Assembly: GCA_016192205.1 (NCBI GenBank)
Contig: JACPUP010000021.1
Span: forward strand, 1-25,358
Length of the DNA: 25,358 nucleotides
DNA from: Candidatus Kerfeldbacteria bacterium
GTDB lineage: Bacteria > Patescibacteriota > Patescibacteriia > SBBC01 > JACPUP01
Reading direction: 5' to 3'
Shown here piece after piece: positions 1 through 7,995 of this stretch (position 1 is the stretch's first letter; each line of letters starts with the position of its first letter). The position numbers and the translations under genes are program-made. The notes under the pieces are model-generated. The model had not been told where the DNA came from. It made no database searches and saw only the letters and a list, made by a program, of their open reading frames with translations.

Positions 1-49
1 CACGACCTGCGCGGACGAGATGTTTTTCGGTTTGTTTAATAATAAAGAA

Positions 50-86
50 GCCCGGGGGTCGTGGGGTAAACCACAACCCGCCGGGC
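50..86 (-). terminator. Rho-independent terminator of the first gene pair
   Basis: On the minus strand a long GC-rich hairpin starts 7 bases after the stop codon at 94. Bases 50-55 pair with 81-86, then 56-59 with 76-79 and 61-64 with 71-74, leaving one bulge (g80) and one mismatch. It is followed by a T-rich tract (TTCTTTATTATT). It closes the transcription unit of the two genes at 94-1469. Confidence 0.75.
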
Positions 87-93
87 GCTCCGC

Positions 94-681
94 TCACTTG
101 AGCGGGATGGTCAGGTCGAGCCCGACCGAGACACGGTCCTCGAGCGAGAGGGAACGAACTTCCAAGCTCGCGCGAAATCGCGGAAACGGAACGGTCATCC
201 GAACCGCCAGCCGGTGATTCCACGGGTCCTGGTGACGAATCGGCTCGTAGTACACCCCGATCGTTCCCGGGGCGAACGTCTGACTCGCGCCGAGGATGAA
301 GGAGTGGTGGAGCCGCTCTCGCTGCGTGTGCCGGCTGAACGCGCGTCCGAGGAATTCGGTTCGTCCCACCTTCAGCCGCAGGAGCGCCTGTCCCCCAGCC
401 AGGAGTTCTGGGTCTTTGAGGACGTTCAGGACGCCAACGATCGGACCGAGCGAAACCGTCATCGGCCGACGCTCAACCCAGACGCCGCCGGCGTACTCGA
501 ACGCGTCGCCGTTCAGGAAGAGGAACGGCGAGGACATCCAGCCGCCTCCGTCCGAGACGTAGGTGACCGCCGCGCCCTTGGCGTTCGGCCACTCGCCCAG
601 CAGGAGGGTAACCGACTCCTTCGCGACGACCGACCGGACGGACGCCAGAATCAGGACGATCAGGCCGAACAGGCGAAGCAT
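94..681 (-). CDS. Unknown secreted protein, beta-rich
   Basis: A 195-residue protein of unknown family. The first ~20 residues form a signal peptide (MLRLFGLIVLILASVRSVVA). The rest has no clear transmembrane helix and is rich in alternating hydrophobic/polar stretches, ending in strand-like repeats (RASLEVRSLSL..VSVGLDLTIPLK) that loosely recall a beta-barrel or beta-sandwich. I chose the ATG at 681 because AAAGGA lies 7 bases upstream and the signal peptide begins there; a longer frame extends to 741 but adds a charged segment with no ribosome site. The start lies inside the end of the upstream gene (22-base overlap), so the two are probably translationally coupled. A terminator follows the stop. 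An exported function is inferred from the signal peptide only. Confidence 0.7.
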   Translation of the reverse strand: MLRLFGLIVLILASVRSVVAKESVTLLLGEWPNAKGAAVTYVSDGGGWMSSPFLFLNGDAFEYAGGVWVERRPMTVSLGPIVGVLNVLKDPELLAGGQALLRLKVGRTEFLGRAFSRHTQRERLHHSFILGASQTFAPGTIGVYYEPIRHQDPWNHRLAVRMTVPFPRFRASLEVRSLSLEDRVSVGLDLTIPLK

Positions 682-1469
682 GGCGCGATCCTTTCGGGGA
701 AAGGCGGCGCGCGGCTTCCCAGGGTTCTGATCGTTCTCCACGCAGAGCGGCAGTCACGGATGATCGCAACGATCACGTTGGTCCAGAGCATGAACCAGAT
801 GATGGTCGGACTCGGTTCGACCGGCTGCACCGGCGCGGAATCCTGAGCGCCGTCGCCGCCGGTGACGTATTCGATCCGCGGTTCGGTCTGGGGAGCGGGT
901 GGCGGGATTCCATGCTGGATTCCCAGTCCGCGCCAGGCCATGATCACGATGATCAGCAGGACGATCAGCCAGGGCAAGCAGAACAGCCCAAGCAGGATCA
1001 CTCCAACACCGATCGTTACGAACGATCCGGCCTCGGCGACAAGGATGTGTTTCTGGTAGAGAAAGGCCATGCGACCCATCTCAACATCCTTGGAGGCGAA
1101 CCACATCGCCTCACTGGCACCGTACCGACTTACGATGCTGTCCTGCTCGGCCCACACTCGGTCAGTAGCCCAGGACTTTCGCGATCCATCGGGATTCGTC
1201 AGTAGAATCTCGATGATGTTGCGATAGTTTGCCATGAACGGAGTGCGAGCGCGCTCATCTAACAAGACGGCATCGGATCGTGCGTACAGGAGCTCGCGTT
1301 CGCTCTGCGGATTGCAGGTCCTTCGAATTTCTCGATAAACCTGCTGTTGGATCCAGTAGCCTTTGATCAGTCCCCGCGTGTGCGGAGCGATCAACAGCCC
1401 TGTGATCGTCAGCAGAACGCCGAACCCAATAATCAGGATCCGTGTCGACAGTTTCGGACGCTTTCGCAT
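660..1469 (-). CDS. Unknown membrane protein, 2-3 TM segments
   Basis: A 269-residue protein not assigned to a family. It has a hydrophobic segment near residues 9-28, a long central soluble part (~30-140) rich in Arg, Glu and Trp, a strong membrane segment near 147-177 (VGVILLGLFCLPWLIVLLII), and a weaker hydrophobic stretch near 223-242. The ATG at 1469 is preferred over the GTG at 1478 because GGAGGGAGGT lies 8 bases before it, while the GTG overlaps that site. It is first in a two-gene unit with the secreted protein at 94-681, driven by the promoter at 1538-1566. The last ~25 codons run through the ribosome site of the next gene. The two products may act together at the membrane, but nothing in the sequence names a function. 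Confidence 0.7.
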   Translation of the reverse strand: MRKRPKLSTRILIIGFGVLLTITGLLIAPHTRGLIKGYWIQQQVYREIRRTCNPQSERELLYARSDAVLLDERARTPFMANYRNIIEILLTNPDGSRKSWATDRVWAEQDSIVSRYGASEAMWFASKDVEMGRMAFLYQKHILVAEAGSFVTIGVGVILLGLFCLPWLIVLLIIVIMAWRGLGIQHGIPPPAPQTEPRIEYVTGGDGAQDSAPVQPVEPSPTIIWFMLWTNVIVAIIRDCRSAWRTIRTLGSRAPPFPERIAPCFACSA

Positions 1470-1537
1470 CAGTTTCACCTCCCTCCGAAGGTGTCCGTTG
1501 GCCTATTCCAACAGAACTCATGTCAATGAGCGGTCAG

Positions 1538-1566
1538 ACCTTAGCGGATTGGTTGGGCGATGTCAA
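1538..1566 (-). promoter_or_regulatory. Sigma70-type promoter for the 94-1469 gene pair
   Basis: On the minus strand TTGACA (1561-1566), a 17-base spacer and TAAGGT (1538-1543). The predicted start lies ~60 bases before the ATG at 1469. The -35 is perfect and the -10 is 4 of 6 at best. Confidence 0.55.
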
Positions 1567-1603
1567 CAACTCCGTTTGGGAGTGGCCGTGTAATAATAAT
1601 CAC

Positions 1604-1670
1604 GAGATCCTAGCTCCGAGAACCTAGCACCTCGCCGCCTTCATCTACTTCTTACTTCCTACTTACTCGC
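1604..1670. repeat. Degenerate word-iterated repeat (CCTAG / CTTACTTC)
   Basis: Short similar words repeat without exact copies: CCTAG-containing units at 1608-1632, then CTACTT/CTTACTTCC/CTTACT units at 1644-1668. The tract includes the stop codon of the kinase gene (TAG at 1659-1661) and its last two codons, and sits between that gene and the promoter of the first gene pair. Confidence 0.5.
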
Positions 1671-2576
1671 CAATAACCCGTTCACCTCATCGGCACTCGG
1701 AATCGACGACCCGGCGCCGGGGCGTTGGACGGAGATGGCCGCGGCGGCATTGGCGTAGGCAAGCGCCGGCTTGAGCGTGTCGCCGGCGGCCAGACGGGCC
1801 GCAAACGCGCCGGCAAACGTATCGCCAGCGCCGGTCGTATCAACCGCCTTGACCGAATGCCCGGGAATGACGATTCGTTCTTCGCCGGACAACGCGACCA
1901 GGCCGCGAGCTCCCAACGTCACAATGATCGCCTGCTCGGCATGGGTTCGCAACTTCGGAGCTGCGTCGAGCACGGCATCGGCTGCAGAAAAATCAACCTT
2001 TTCACCGATATAGTATTCGTACTCGTTTTCATTGGCAATGAGGTAATCGGCGAGTCCCAAAAACTCCCGCGGGCAGTGTTGGGCAGGGGAAGGATTGAGG
2101 ATAGTTATTGCGCCTGCGTTGCGAGCTCTCGCAAAGAGGGCTTCGATGCATACGCGCGGAACCTCCAGCTGGCCGAGGACGATGTCGCCGTCGGCAACGG
2201 GTACATTGGTAACATCTTCAACCGTGAGCTGTCCATTGGCTCCTGGCACGACCACGATGGCGTTCTCGCCAGAATCTGCGACGACAATCTGCGCCACGCC
2301 GGTTGGCGCCTCGTCTGTCTGCTGAACATACTTAAGTTGAACCCCGTTCTGCTTCAAAAACTGCGTGAGCGTTTTTCCGAACGCGTCGCGGCCCACTTTG
2401 CCGATAACGGCCGTGCGCGCGCCGGTCTTGGCTGACGCAATGGCCTGGTTGGCGGCCTTGCCACCCGGGTGCTGGGCAAACGACGTGCCGATAAATGTCT
2501 CGCCCGGCTGCGGAAACCGTTCCGAGCGGGCAATCAAATCCATGGTGATGGTTCCAACAACGTAGACGGTGGGCAC
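1659..2576 (-). CDS. rbsK: Ribokinase-like PfkB-family sugar kinase
   Basis: A 305-residue PfkB-family carbohydrate kinase, best matching ribokinase, which phosphorylates ribose with ATP in the cytoplasm. The first PfkB signature is at residues 38-44 (GGKAANQA) and the catalytic/anion-hole signature DTTGAGDTFAG lies near 245-255, with the expected base Asp. The N-terminal VGTITMDLIARSERFPQPGET segment is typical of substrate-lid residues. Length is normal. The start is a GTG at 2576; AGGA lies 7 bases upstream, a weak ribosome site. It has its own putative promoter (2604-2632). The C-terminal Ser-Lys and stop codon lie inside a degenerate CTTACTTC repeat, so the end may have been shortened or replaced. 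Substrate could be another nucleoside or sugar; the family call is firm, the ribose call less so. Confidence 0.87.
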   Translation of the reverse strand: MPTVYVVGTITMDLIARSERFPQPGETFIGTSFAQHPGGKAANQAIASAKTGARTAVIGKVGRDAFGKTLTQFLKQNGVQLKYVQQTDEAPTGVAQIVVADSGENAIVVVPGANGQLTVEDVTNVPVADGDIVLGQLEVPRVCIEALFARARNAGAITILNPSPAQHCPREFLGLADYLIANENEYEYYIGEKVDFSAADAVLDAAPKLRTHAEQAIIVTLGARGLVALSGEERIVIPGHSVKAVDTTGAGDTFAGAFAARLAAGDTLKPALAYANAAAAISVQRPGAGSSIPSADEVNGLLASK

Positions 2577-2603
2577 AAGTTTTTCCTAATGCGAACGTCT
2601 CCC

Positions 2604-2632
2604 ACAGTACAGCCGAGGGGAGGTTGATACAA
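2604..2632 (-). promoter_or_regulatory. Possible promoter of the ribokinase-like gene
   Basis: Minus strand TTGTAT (2627-2632), 17 bases, TACTGT (2604-2609), with a predicted start ~20 bases before the GTG at 2576. Both boxes are imperfect, so this is a tentative call. Confidence 0.35.
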
Positions 2633-2654
2633 GCAATGTGAATATCGAGGGGGG

Positions 2655-2683
2655 GGGGTCTGACGCGGTGAGCGCCAGACCCC
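2655..2683 (-). terminator. Hairpin downstream of pyrD
   Basis: Perfect 8-bp stem GGGGTCTG/CAGACCCC with an inner CGC/GCG extension across one mismatch, 22 bases after the pyrD stop. On the minus strand it is followed by a C-run and not a T-tract, so it may stop transcription poorly or act as a 3' end stabiliser. A run of ten G (2649-2658, plus strand) overlaps it. Confidence 0.45.
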
Positions 2684-2704
2684 TGGTTGCAAAGTGCGGA
2701 CAGT

Positions 2705-3616
2705 TCACGAGGCAAGCTCGGCGTACTCGGACAGGAGCTCCGAGAAGACCCGTGGTCCGCGATTGATGAGCGCGGTGGCGACTTGGACGGCCGTGGCTCC
2801 GGCGCGGAGGTAGTCTACGACGTCTTGGCCCGTCTGGATGCCGCCGACGCCGATGATGTCGATCCGCTCCGGCAGCAAGGCCCGGAACTGTCGGACCTGG
2901 CCGAGACCGATCGGCTTGAGCGCCGGCCCGCTGACGCCAGCGAGCCCGTCGAGGTGCGAGATCGCCTGCTGTCCTCCCTTCCAGGCGAATCCGTTGGGGA
3001 ACGTATTGCAGGTCGTCACGGCTCTGATGAATCCGAACGACTTGATGATCTGGGCCGCGTCGCGCAACCGCCCGGGATCGAGCGGGGAGAGCTTCACCGC
3101 GAAGGGGATGTCGCTCTTGATTGCCTGGTTGACGGTCACCAGGATTTCCTCGATCAGGGCCGGATGGTACGAGGCGATTGGCTTCTGACCATCGTCGCCC
3201 CAGACGTTCGGACAGCCGAGGTTCAGCTCGACGAGGTGGGCACCGCTCTGAATGGCAATCAACGCGAGCTGGACGTACTCGTTCGGAGAGAACCCCGCCA
3301 CGCTGATGAACAGCGGTTTGCCGGCGTCGGGGATGCCCTTCACCATCTCCGGCAACGGACGTTGCAGGTACGGCGCGCCAGGGTTCGGCAACCCCAGCGA
3401 GTTCAACGCGAAGTGACCGTCAGGGTCCGGGAAGTACACCTCCCCGCTGTTCCCCGGCTTCGGCTCCAGCGTGATTGAGCCGAGAACGACAGCCGCGCTG
3501 GCCGAACGCAGCAGCGTCGAAATGCCCTCCTCGCCTTCCCAGCGCTTGCAGGTGCCGGCCGCGTTCATGATGGGGTGTTCGAGCGGAATGCCTGCCACCG
3601 TGGTGGAAAAGTTCAT
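2705..3616 (-). CDS. pyrD: Dihydroorotate dehydrogenase, class 1
   Basis: A 303-residue FMN-dependent dihydroorotate dehydrogenase that oxidises dihydroorotate to orotate in pyrimidine synthesis. Visible class 1 motifs are NSLGLPN (72-78), the substrate loop ELNLGCPNV (130-138) with the active-site Cys135 characteristic of cytosolic class 1 enzymes, VKLSP (174-178), NT at 204-205, and the phosphate-binding GVGGI (256-260) followed by RAGATAVQVATAL. Cys in place of Ser excludes the membrane class 2 type. I cannot tell 1A (fumarate) from 1B (NAD with PyrK); no pyrK is in the window. ATG at 3616 is chosen over the ATG at 3631 because GGGGAGG lies 5 bases upstream. It is monocistronic, with promoter 3670-3699 and a hairpin after the stop, and no other de novo pyrimidine gene nearby. 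Confidence 0.93.
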   Translation of the reverse strand: MNFSTTVAGIPLEHPIMNAAGTCKRWEGEEGISTLLRSASAAVVLGSITLEPKPGNSGEVYFPDPDGHFALNSLGLPNPGAPYLQRPLPEMVKGIPDAGKPLFISVAGFSPNEYVQLALIAIQSGAHLVELNLGCPNVWGDDGQKPIASYHPALIEEILVTVNQAIKSDIPFAVKLSPLDPGRLRDAAQIIKSFGFIRAVTTCNTFPNGFAWKGGQQAISHLDGLAGVSGPALKPIGLGQVRQFRALLPERIDIIGVGGIQTGQDVVDYLRAGATAVQVATALINRGPRVFSELLSEYAELAS

Positions 3617-3669
3617 GCTTCCTCCCCGCATTGCAGGTCCAACCGTCCACCAGTTTCAACAGCAGTTCG

Positions 3670-3699
3670 ACTCTACTCATTCGGGCGCGGGTCTGTCAA
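3670..3699 (-). promoter_or_regulatory. Promoter of pyrD
   Basis: Minus strand TTGACA (3694-3699), 18 bases, TAGAGT (3670-3675). The predicted start leaves a ~47-base leader that contains the GGGGAGG ribosome site. Confidence 0.55.
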
Positions 3700-3769
3700 T
3701 TATTCAAAGGGAGTTGCGCCCAAGGAAGTATGTGGCGCAGGCCAATCAAAAGCAGTAGAGTTATGGCGT

Positions 3770-5437
3770 ATGAAACGCCTGGCTGGCATTTTCATTGCAG
3801 CTGCCCTGTTCATCATTCCGAACTGGACCCAAGCAGCCGAGCGGGTCGTGCAACTCTCCGCCACCATCACCGTGAGCCGATCGGGCGTTGTCGCCGTCCA
3901 GGAAACCATCACGTACGACTTTGGGGAGGCGGAACGCCACGGCATCTACCGGCTCATCCCCACGAAGGTCGAAAACCGCCGGACGCCGGTGAAGGTGGTG
4001 AACGTTGGCATTGACGGCGCGCCCAGCGACCGGTACGTAGTCAGTTCCGAGTCAGGGTACGCGCGGGTGCGCATCGGCAACCCAGACCGCACCATCACCG
4101 GCGAGCACAGGTATCTCATTACCTATCAGGTGCGCAACGCCATCAACTGGTTCGACGGCCAACCTGAACTGTATTGGAACATCACGGGCAATGGTTGGGA
4201 TGTGCCTATCGAGCACGCCGTGGCAACGATCAATGAAGCAACCGGCGCCACCGTCGACAACATAAAATGCTACACTGGTGCGGTGGCTAGTCAGGCGACT
4301 GACTGCACCATCAGGGCGGCGGTCGGCGGCGGGGTTGAAGTCATCGCGCCAGCAGCGTTGTCTGCGAACGAAGGCCTGACTGTGGTGGCGCGGCTGTCAG
4401 CCGATGCCGTGCCCGAGCCGACTGCCTGGCAGCGCTTTGCGAGCGACGCGGCACCGAACCTCGGCTACGGCCTGCCGGCGCTGGCGCTCATCGCACTCAT
4501 TTGGATTCAGCTGCGGCTCGGCCGAGACCCCAAAGGCCGCGGCACCATCATTGCCGAGTACGAGCCACCGACAGGCCTGTCACCAGCCATGCTCGGCTAC
4601 CTCATTGACGAGCAAATCAACTCGCGCGACGTCACGGCCAGTATCATTGACCTCGCTGTGAAGGGTACGCTCAAAATTTCCTACGAAGACCAGGCGCTGT
4701 GGCGGCACACCTATCGGCTGATCAAGACCGGCGAGCCGAGCGCGACATTGACCCAGTTCGAGCGCGAGCTCCATACAGCCCTGTTCAGTGTGGGTGACAG
4801 CGTGACCCTCAAAGACTTGCAGAAAGCCCTGCCGGGGAAGCTGTCGGGACTGAAAAAAACGCTGCGCGATGAGGCCAAACAGCAACAGTACTTCAAGGAC
4901 CTGTCTAGCGCGCGCGGAAAGTACCTCATGGCAGTCGGCGTGCTCGGCGGACTGGCCTGGATCGCGTGGATGGCCGACTGGGTCGGCTGGACGGTGGGCT
5001 TGGCTGTGAGCGCAGGACTGACGCTCATCTTCATGCTTCCCTTCTTGCAACAACGCAGTGGGAAAGGCGTGGCTGTCACCGAGCAGATTAAAGGTTTCAA
5101 GCTCTTCTTGAGCGTTACGGACAAGGATCGCCTGAAGTTCCACAACGCGCCGGCGGTGAAGCCCGAGCAGTTCATGGCGTTTTTGCCGTTCGCCATTGCG
5201 CTCGGCGTGGAAAAAGACTGGGCCAAGCAGTTCGAGCACATCACCATCGAGCAGCCGGACTGGTACCAGGGCAACTGGACAGCCTTCAACGCCGCGGTGT
5301 TCGCCTCGAGTCTTTCTGACTTTGCCAAGACGACCGCGGCGCAAGGGTTAGCGAGCGCGGCCTCGGGCGGCTCGGGATTTAGCGGCGGCGGGTTCTCCGG
5401 CGGCGGCTTCGGTGGCGGAGGCGGGGGGAGTTGGTAG
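3770..5437 (+). CDS. DUF2207 membrane protein
   Basis: A 555-residue DUF2207-family protein of unknown molecular function. Residues 1-22 are a signal peptide (MKRLAGIFIAAALFIIPNWTQA). The N-terminal extracellular beta-rich domain carries the typical DUF2207 features: VQETITYDFGEAERHGIYRLIP, and GQPELYWNITGNGWDVPIEHA near residues 127-147. A membrane segment lies near 235-252, a cytoplasmic domain follows, and two or three further helices span ~382-425. The tail is Ser/Gly-rich (GGSGFSGGGFSGGG...SW), as in many family members. The frame is open upstream to 3575, but the signal peptide fixes the start at the ATG at 3770. No clear Shine-Dalgarno is present. It is divergent from pyrD and convergent with the GT39-like gene. 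Confidence 0.85.
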   Translation: MKRLAGIFIAAALFIIPNWTQAAERVVQLSATITVSRSGVVAVQETITYDFGEAERHGIYRLIPTKVENRRTPVKVVNVGIDGAPSDRYVVSSESGYARVRIGNPDRTITGEHRYLITYQVRNAINWFDGQPELYWNITGNGWDVPIEHAVATINEATGATVDNIKCYTGAVASQATDCTIRAAVGGGVEVIAPAALSANEGLTVVARLSADAVPEPTAWQRFASDAAPNLGYGLPALALIALIWIQLRLGRDPKGRGTIIAEYEPPTGLSPAMLGYLIDEQINSRDVTASIIDLAVKGTLKISYEDQALWRHTYRLIKTGEPSATLTQFERELHTALFSVGDSVTLKDLQKALPGKLSGLKKTLRDEAKQQQYFKDLSSARGKYLMAVGVLGGLAWIAWMADWVGWTVGLAVSAGLTLIFMLPFLQQRSGKGVAVTEQIKGFKLFLSVTDKDRLKFHNAPAVKPEQFMAFLPFAIALGVEKDWAKQFEHITIEQPDWYQGNWTAFNAAVFASSLSDFAKTTAAQGLASAASGGSGFSGGGFSGGGFGGGGGGSW

Positions 5438-5456
5438 CGGGAAGACAGGGGAATAA

Positions 5457-5532
5457 GGAATCTCGAATCAGGAATATTGAATATCGAGGCGTTGTAGTTC
5501 ACACCCGTCCGATATTCTAGATTCCATATTCG
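5457..5532. repeat. Degenerate GAATC/GAATAT inverted repeat
   Basis: Arm 5457-5486 iterates GGAATC/GAATC/GGAATAT/GAATATCG; arm 5510-5532 is an imperfect reverse complement (CGATATTC...GATTCCATATTCG). It lies between two convergent genes and could fold in either transcript as a bidirectional 3' hairpin. Confidence 0.6.
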
Positions 5533-5632
5533 CTATTTCTACTCGCTCCTCCGCGGCCACCATCGCTTGTTGGTCTTTCTGTTTGTTTTTTTCTACTCGC
5601 TACGCCCCCGTCGTCCACTCACCACAACCCAC

Positions 5633-7285
5633 TCACCTCGTGAGCTCTACATACACCTCGCCCTGCCGATTGAGCATCTCCTGCAGCTCGGCATCATTCA
5701 GCAGTCCGCGCGACTTCCGCTCCTTCTGCAGCGGCGGCTTGGCCTTGGCGATGAGCGGCGGCGTGCGGTAAATCCAAATCGCGCCATAGCCGTTGATGGA
5801 CGCGCTCCAAATGGGCGGGGTGCCGTCGTTGTAAATCTCCCGCGCCAGTGTCGGATAGAGCTGCCGCACGAGCATATTCTGGTAAAGCACCGTGTACTCG
5901 GCGTCCGGTGCAAACCGCGACGACACGACTGGCCCGCGGTAACTCGTTGCCAGCACGTCCGAGTACCATGAGGACACGACCGGCTGCGGCGTCTGCGTGA
6001 TGGCATTCAGATACTCGCCAGCCTCGCGGTAGCCTTCGCCCCAACCGAGCATAAATGCCGTGTTCCGTCCGGCCAGCGACGGGTACAGGACATGGTACAG
6101 CGTGTTGCGCGCGTAACTCTCATACGGATGCAGCCGCACGATTTCGAGCGCGCCGAACAACGCCACTGCCAACACGCCAACCCAAACCACGCGGCGCCAG
6201 CGTGTGAATCGCTGCCAGAACTGCCACACGGCCAGTCCCGCTAACACATCGAGCGCCACGACTGACGGCAGCACGTACCGGTCGAGCGATTTCGGCAGAA
6301 CCCACATCACGACGAACGTGAACAGCGCGACCAAGCCGAGCAACCGCTCGTGGTCGCTCCACTGCCGGCCGCGGAGAACGAGCGACACCGCCACCAGTCC
6401 GAGGACGATGAGCGCGGTGCGCGTGAGCAGCATGAACGGGTCGTCAGCCCACTGGAGCCAGGCGGGCTGGTCGTCCATGAACGGCAGGTCGAGGTGCTCC
6501 TGCGTAGCCCAGCCGACGCCCAAGCGCAGAAACCGATAGGTCGCATACGGATGGACCACAATCACCGGCCAGACCGCGATGGCGAGGATGAGCGCTATCA
6601 GTCCCATGGCGAACAACCGGCGGACTTTTTGTCGGAACAGTTCATCAGTTTTCTTGAACAGAAGATACAGCACCAAGACGAACGGGACGATACCGGATGA
6701 GAAGCGGGTCAAAATGCCGAGGACGAACAGCACGGTTGCCACTACCGTGCGCAACCGCCAGCGACCAGTCCGTTGGATGGGAAACGTGAGCAGGCCGAAA
6801 AACGAAAAGCTGATGGCCAGCGCATCCAAGTGAAACTGCCGGCTCTGGGAAATCCACCACGGGTCAATAAGGAGGAAGAGGATGGCGAACGCGCCGCCGA
6901 GCGTGGAACCGGTTACGAGACGGAAAAGCAAAAAGAGCCCAACGCCGAAGAGCGTGGTCACGAGCACAGCCGGGAACGCGGCGTAGCTCAAGGCATCGAG
7001 TTTGGACGCGGGGTCGCTGTCGGTGGGCAACCGGTCGATCCAACCGAAGCCCTGCGCCACGCGGAACACAGCGCCGGCCAGCCAGGTGAGAGTCACGCCC
7101 GGGTGCGGGGCGGGGATGGTTTTGATAAAGTCGCCCTCGAGCATGCCGCGCCAGAAGCGCTGGGTGCGCTCGAACCAGAAGCCACTGCCATCGGTGTTCA
7201 CATACGCGGCCGTGCCGGAGATGCGCGGAATGAAAAACGCCAACAGGACGAGCAGCGTGACGATGACCAGCGACCAGCGTTTCAT
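5633..7285 (-). CDS. GT39-like polytopic glycosyltransferase
   Basis: A 550-residue integral membrane protein of the GT-C fold, resembling the ArnT/PMT (GT39) glycosyltransferases that use lipid-linked sugars on the outer face of the membrane. The first helix (residues 3-20) is followed by an extracytoplasmic loop with an acidic residue (Asp32 in NTDGSGFWFER), the expected place for the GT-C catalytic Asp, then HPGVTLTWLAG (61-71). About nine to eleven further hydrophobic helices fill residues 66-410. The C-terminal ~150 residues are soluble. Start is the ATG at 7285, overlapping the trmD stop as ATGA, so the two are coupled. Acceptor and sugar donor are unknown; the family call rests on topology and loop motif. 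Confidence 0.72.
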   Translation of the reverse strand: MKRWSLVIVTLLVLLAFFIPRISGTAAYVNTDGSGFWFERTQRFWRGMLEGDFIKTIPAPHPGVTLTWLAGAVFRVAQGFGWIDRLPTDSDPASKLDALSYAAFPAVLVTTLFGVGLFLLFRLVTGSTLGGAFAILFLLIDPWWISQSRQFHLDALAISFSFFGLLTFPIQRTGRWRLRTVVATVLFVLGILTRFSSGIVPFVLVLYLLFKKTDELFRQKVRRLFAMGLIALILAIAVWPVIVVHPYATYRFLRLGVGWATQEHLDLPFMDDQPAWLQWADDPFMLLTRTALIVLGLVAVSLVLRGRQWSDHERLLGLVALFTFVVMWVLPKSLDRYVLPSVVALDVLAGLAVWQFWQRFTRWRRVVWVGVLAVALFGALEIVRLHPYESYARNTLYHVLYPSLAGRNTAFMLGWGEGYREAGEYLNAITQTPQPVVSSWYSDVLATSYRGPVVSSRFAPDAEYTVLYQNMLVRQLYPTLAREIYNDGTPPIWSASINGYGAIWIYRTPPLIAKAKPPLQKERKSRGLLNDAELQEMLNRQGEVYVELTR

Positions 7286-7920
7286 GATTTAGCTCGCTTT
7301 TTTCGCCAGGCTGCAATGGCCGCGTGGTCGCCCGAGAGCAACACCTTGGGAACGCGCACTCCGCGGAAGACCTCGGGCCGCGTGTACTGCGGGTACTCTT
7401 TCCAGCCCGGCTTGGCGTAGGATTCCTCGACGAGCGACGCGGCCTTGCCGAGCACGCCGGGCACGTTGCGGCTCACTACGTCGAGAATAGTCATGGCCGG
7501 CAACTCGCCGCCGGTGAGCACGTACGGTCCAACGGATAGTTCACCGTCTATGGATTGTTTGATGCGCGCGTCCACGCCCTCGTACCGGCCGCAGATGAGC
7601 ACGATCTGGCTTTCGGCTGCGAGCTTGCGGCCGTCGGCCTGGGTAAGCTGCTTGCCACTGGCAGAAAGCAAAAAGACTTTTCGCCGCTTGAGCTTCGGCA
7701 CCTTGGCTAACGTATTGACGATCGGCTCGACCATCATCACCATGCCTGGCCCGCCGCCGTACGGCCGGTCGTCTACGGTGCGGTGGCGGTCGGTTGCGGC
7801 TTTCCGGATATCGTGCAGGTGCACGGAAATCTTCTTCTGCCGAATCGCGCGCTGCAGAATGCCCTCGTTCAAATACGAGGTGAACATGTCAGGGAAGAGT
7901 GTGAGGATGTCGAAACGCAT
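7282..7920 (-). CDS. trmD: tRNA (guanine37-N1)-methyltransferase TrmD
   Basis: A 212-residue SPOUT-fold enzyme that uses SAM to methylate G37 next to the anticodon, which protects the reading frame. Motifs: MRFDILTLFPDMF (1-13), DDRPYGGGPGMVM (50-62), the SAM trefoil knot LICGRYEGVDARI (108-120) and GPYVLTGGELPAM (131-143), and the C-terminal YTRPEVFRGVRVPKVLLSGDH (179-199). It is shorter than the usual 230-255 residues because the last helix ends just after AAWRKKRAKS, where the next gene begins (ATGA overlap). No Shine-Dalgarno is visible; a TACACT -10 box ends six bases before the ATG, so the mRNA may be leaderless. A duplicate of its first codons survives at 8569-8595. Confidence 0.95.
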   Translation of the reverse strand: MRFDILTLFPDMFTSYLNEGILQRAIRQKKISVHLHDIRKAATDRHRTVDDRPYGGGPGMVMMVEPIVNTLAKVPKLKRRKVFLLSASGKQLTQADGRKLAAESQIVLICGRYEGVDARIKQSIDGELSVGPYVLTGGELPAMTILDVVSRNVPGVLGKAASLVEESYAKPGWKEYPQYTRPEVFRGVRVPKVLLSGDHAAIAAWRKKRAKS

Positions 7921-7926
7921 AATTGA

Positions 7927-7932
7927 AGTGTA
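7927..7932 (-). promoter_or_regulatory. Putative -10 box giving a leaderless trmD mRNA
   Basis: TACACT on the minus strand, six bases before the trmD ATG; the same hexamer is the -10 of rpsP. No good -35 is seen at 16-18 bases, so confidence is low. Confidence 0.35.
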
Positions 7933-7955
7933 CCACGGTCAAAGAGATCGAAAGG

Positions 7956-7982
7956 CGGAGCCACCGTGTCACGATGGCTCCG
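7956..7982 (-). terminator. Rho-independent terminator of the gene at 7996-8463
   Basis: Stem CGGAGCCA/TGGCTCCG continuing across one mismatch into CGTG/CACG, 13 bases after the stop codon, followed by CCTTTCGATCTCTTT on the minus strand. It also insulates trmD from upstream transcription. Confidence 0.7.
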
Positions 7983-7995
7983 CGGAGTCGGCGGG

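Noticed and set aside
2687..3478. Long plus-strand frame opposite pyrD
   Set aside because: Antisense shadow of a clear dihydroorotate dehydrogenase; composition only.
3575..3769. 65-residue N-terminal extension of the DUF2207 protein
   Set aside because: It would precede the signal peptide and overlap the pyrD promoter and start; the ATG at 3770 is preferred.
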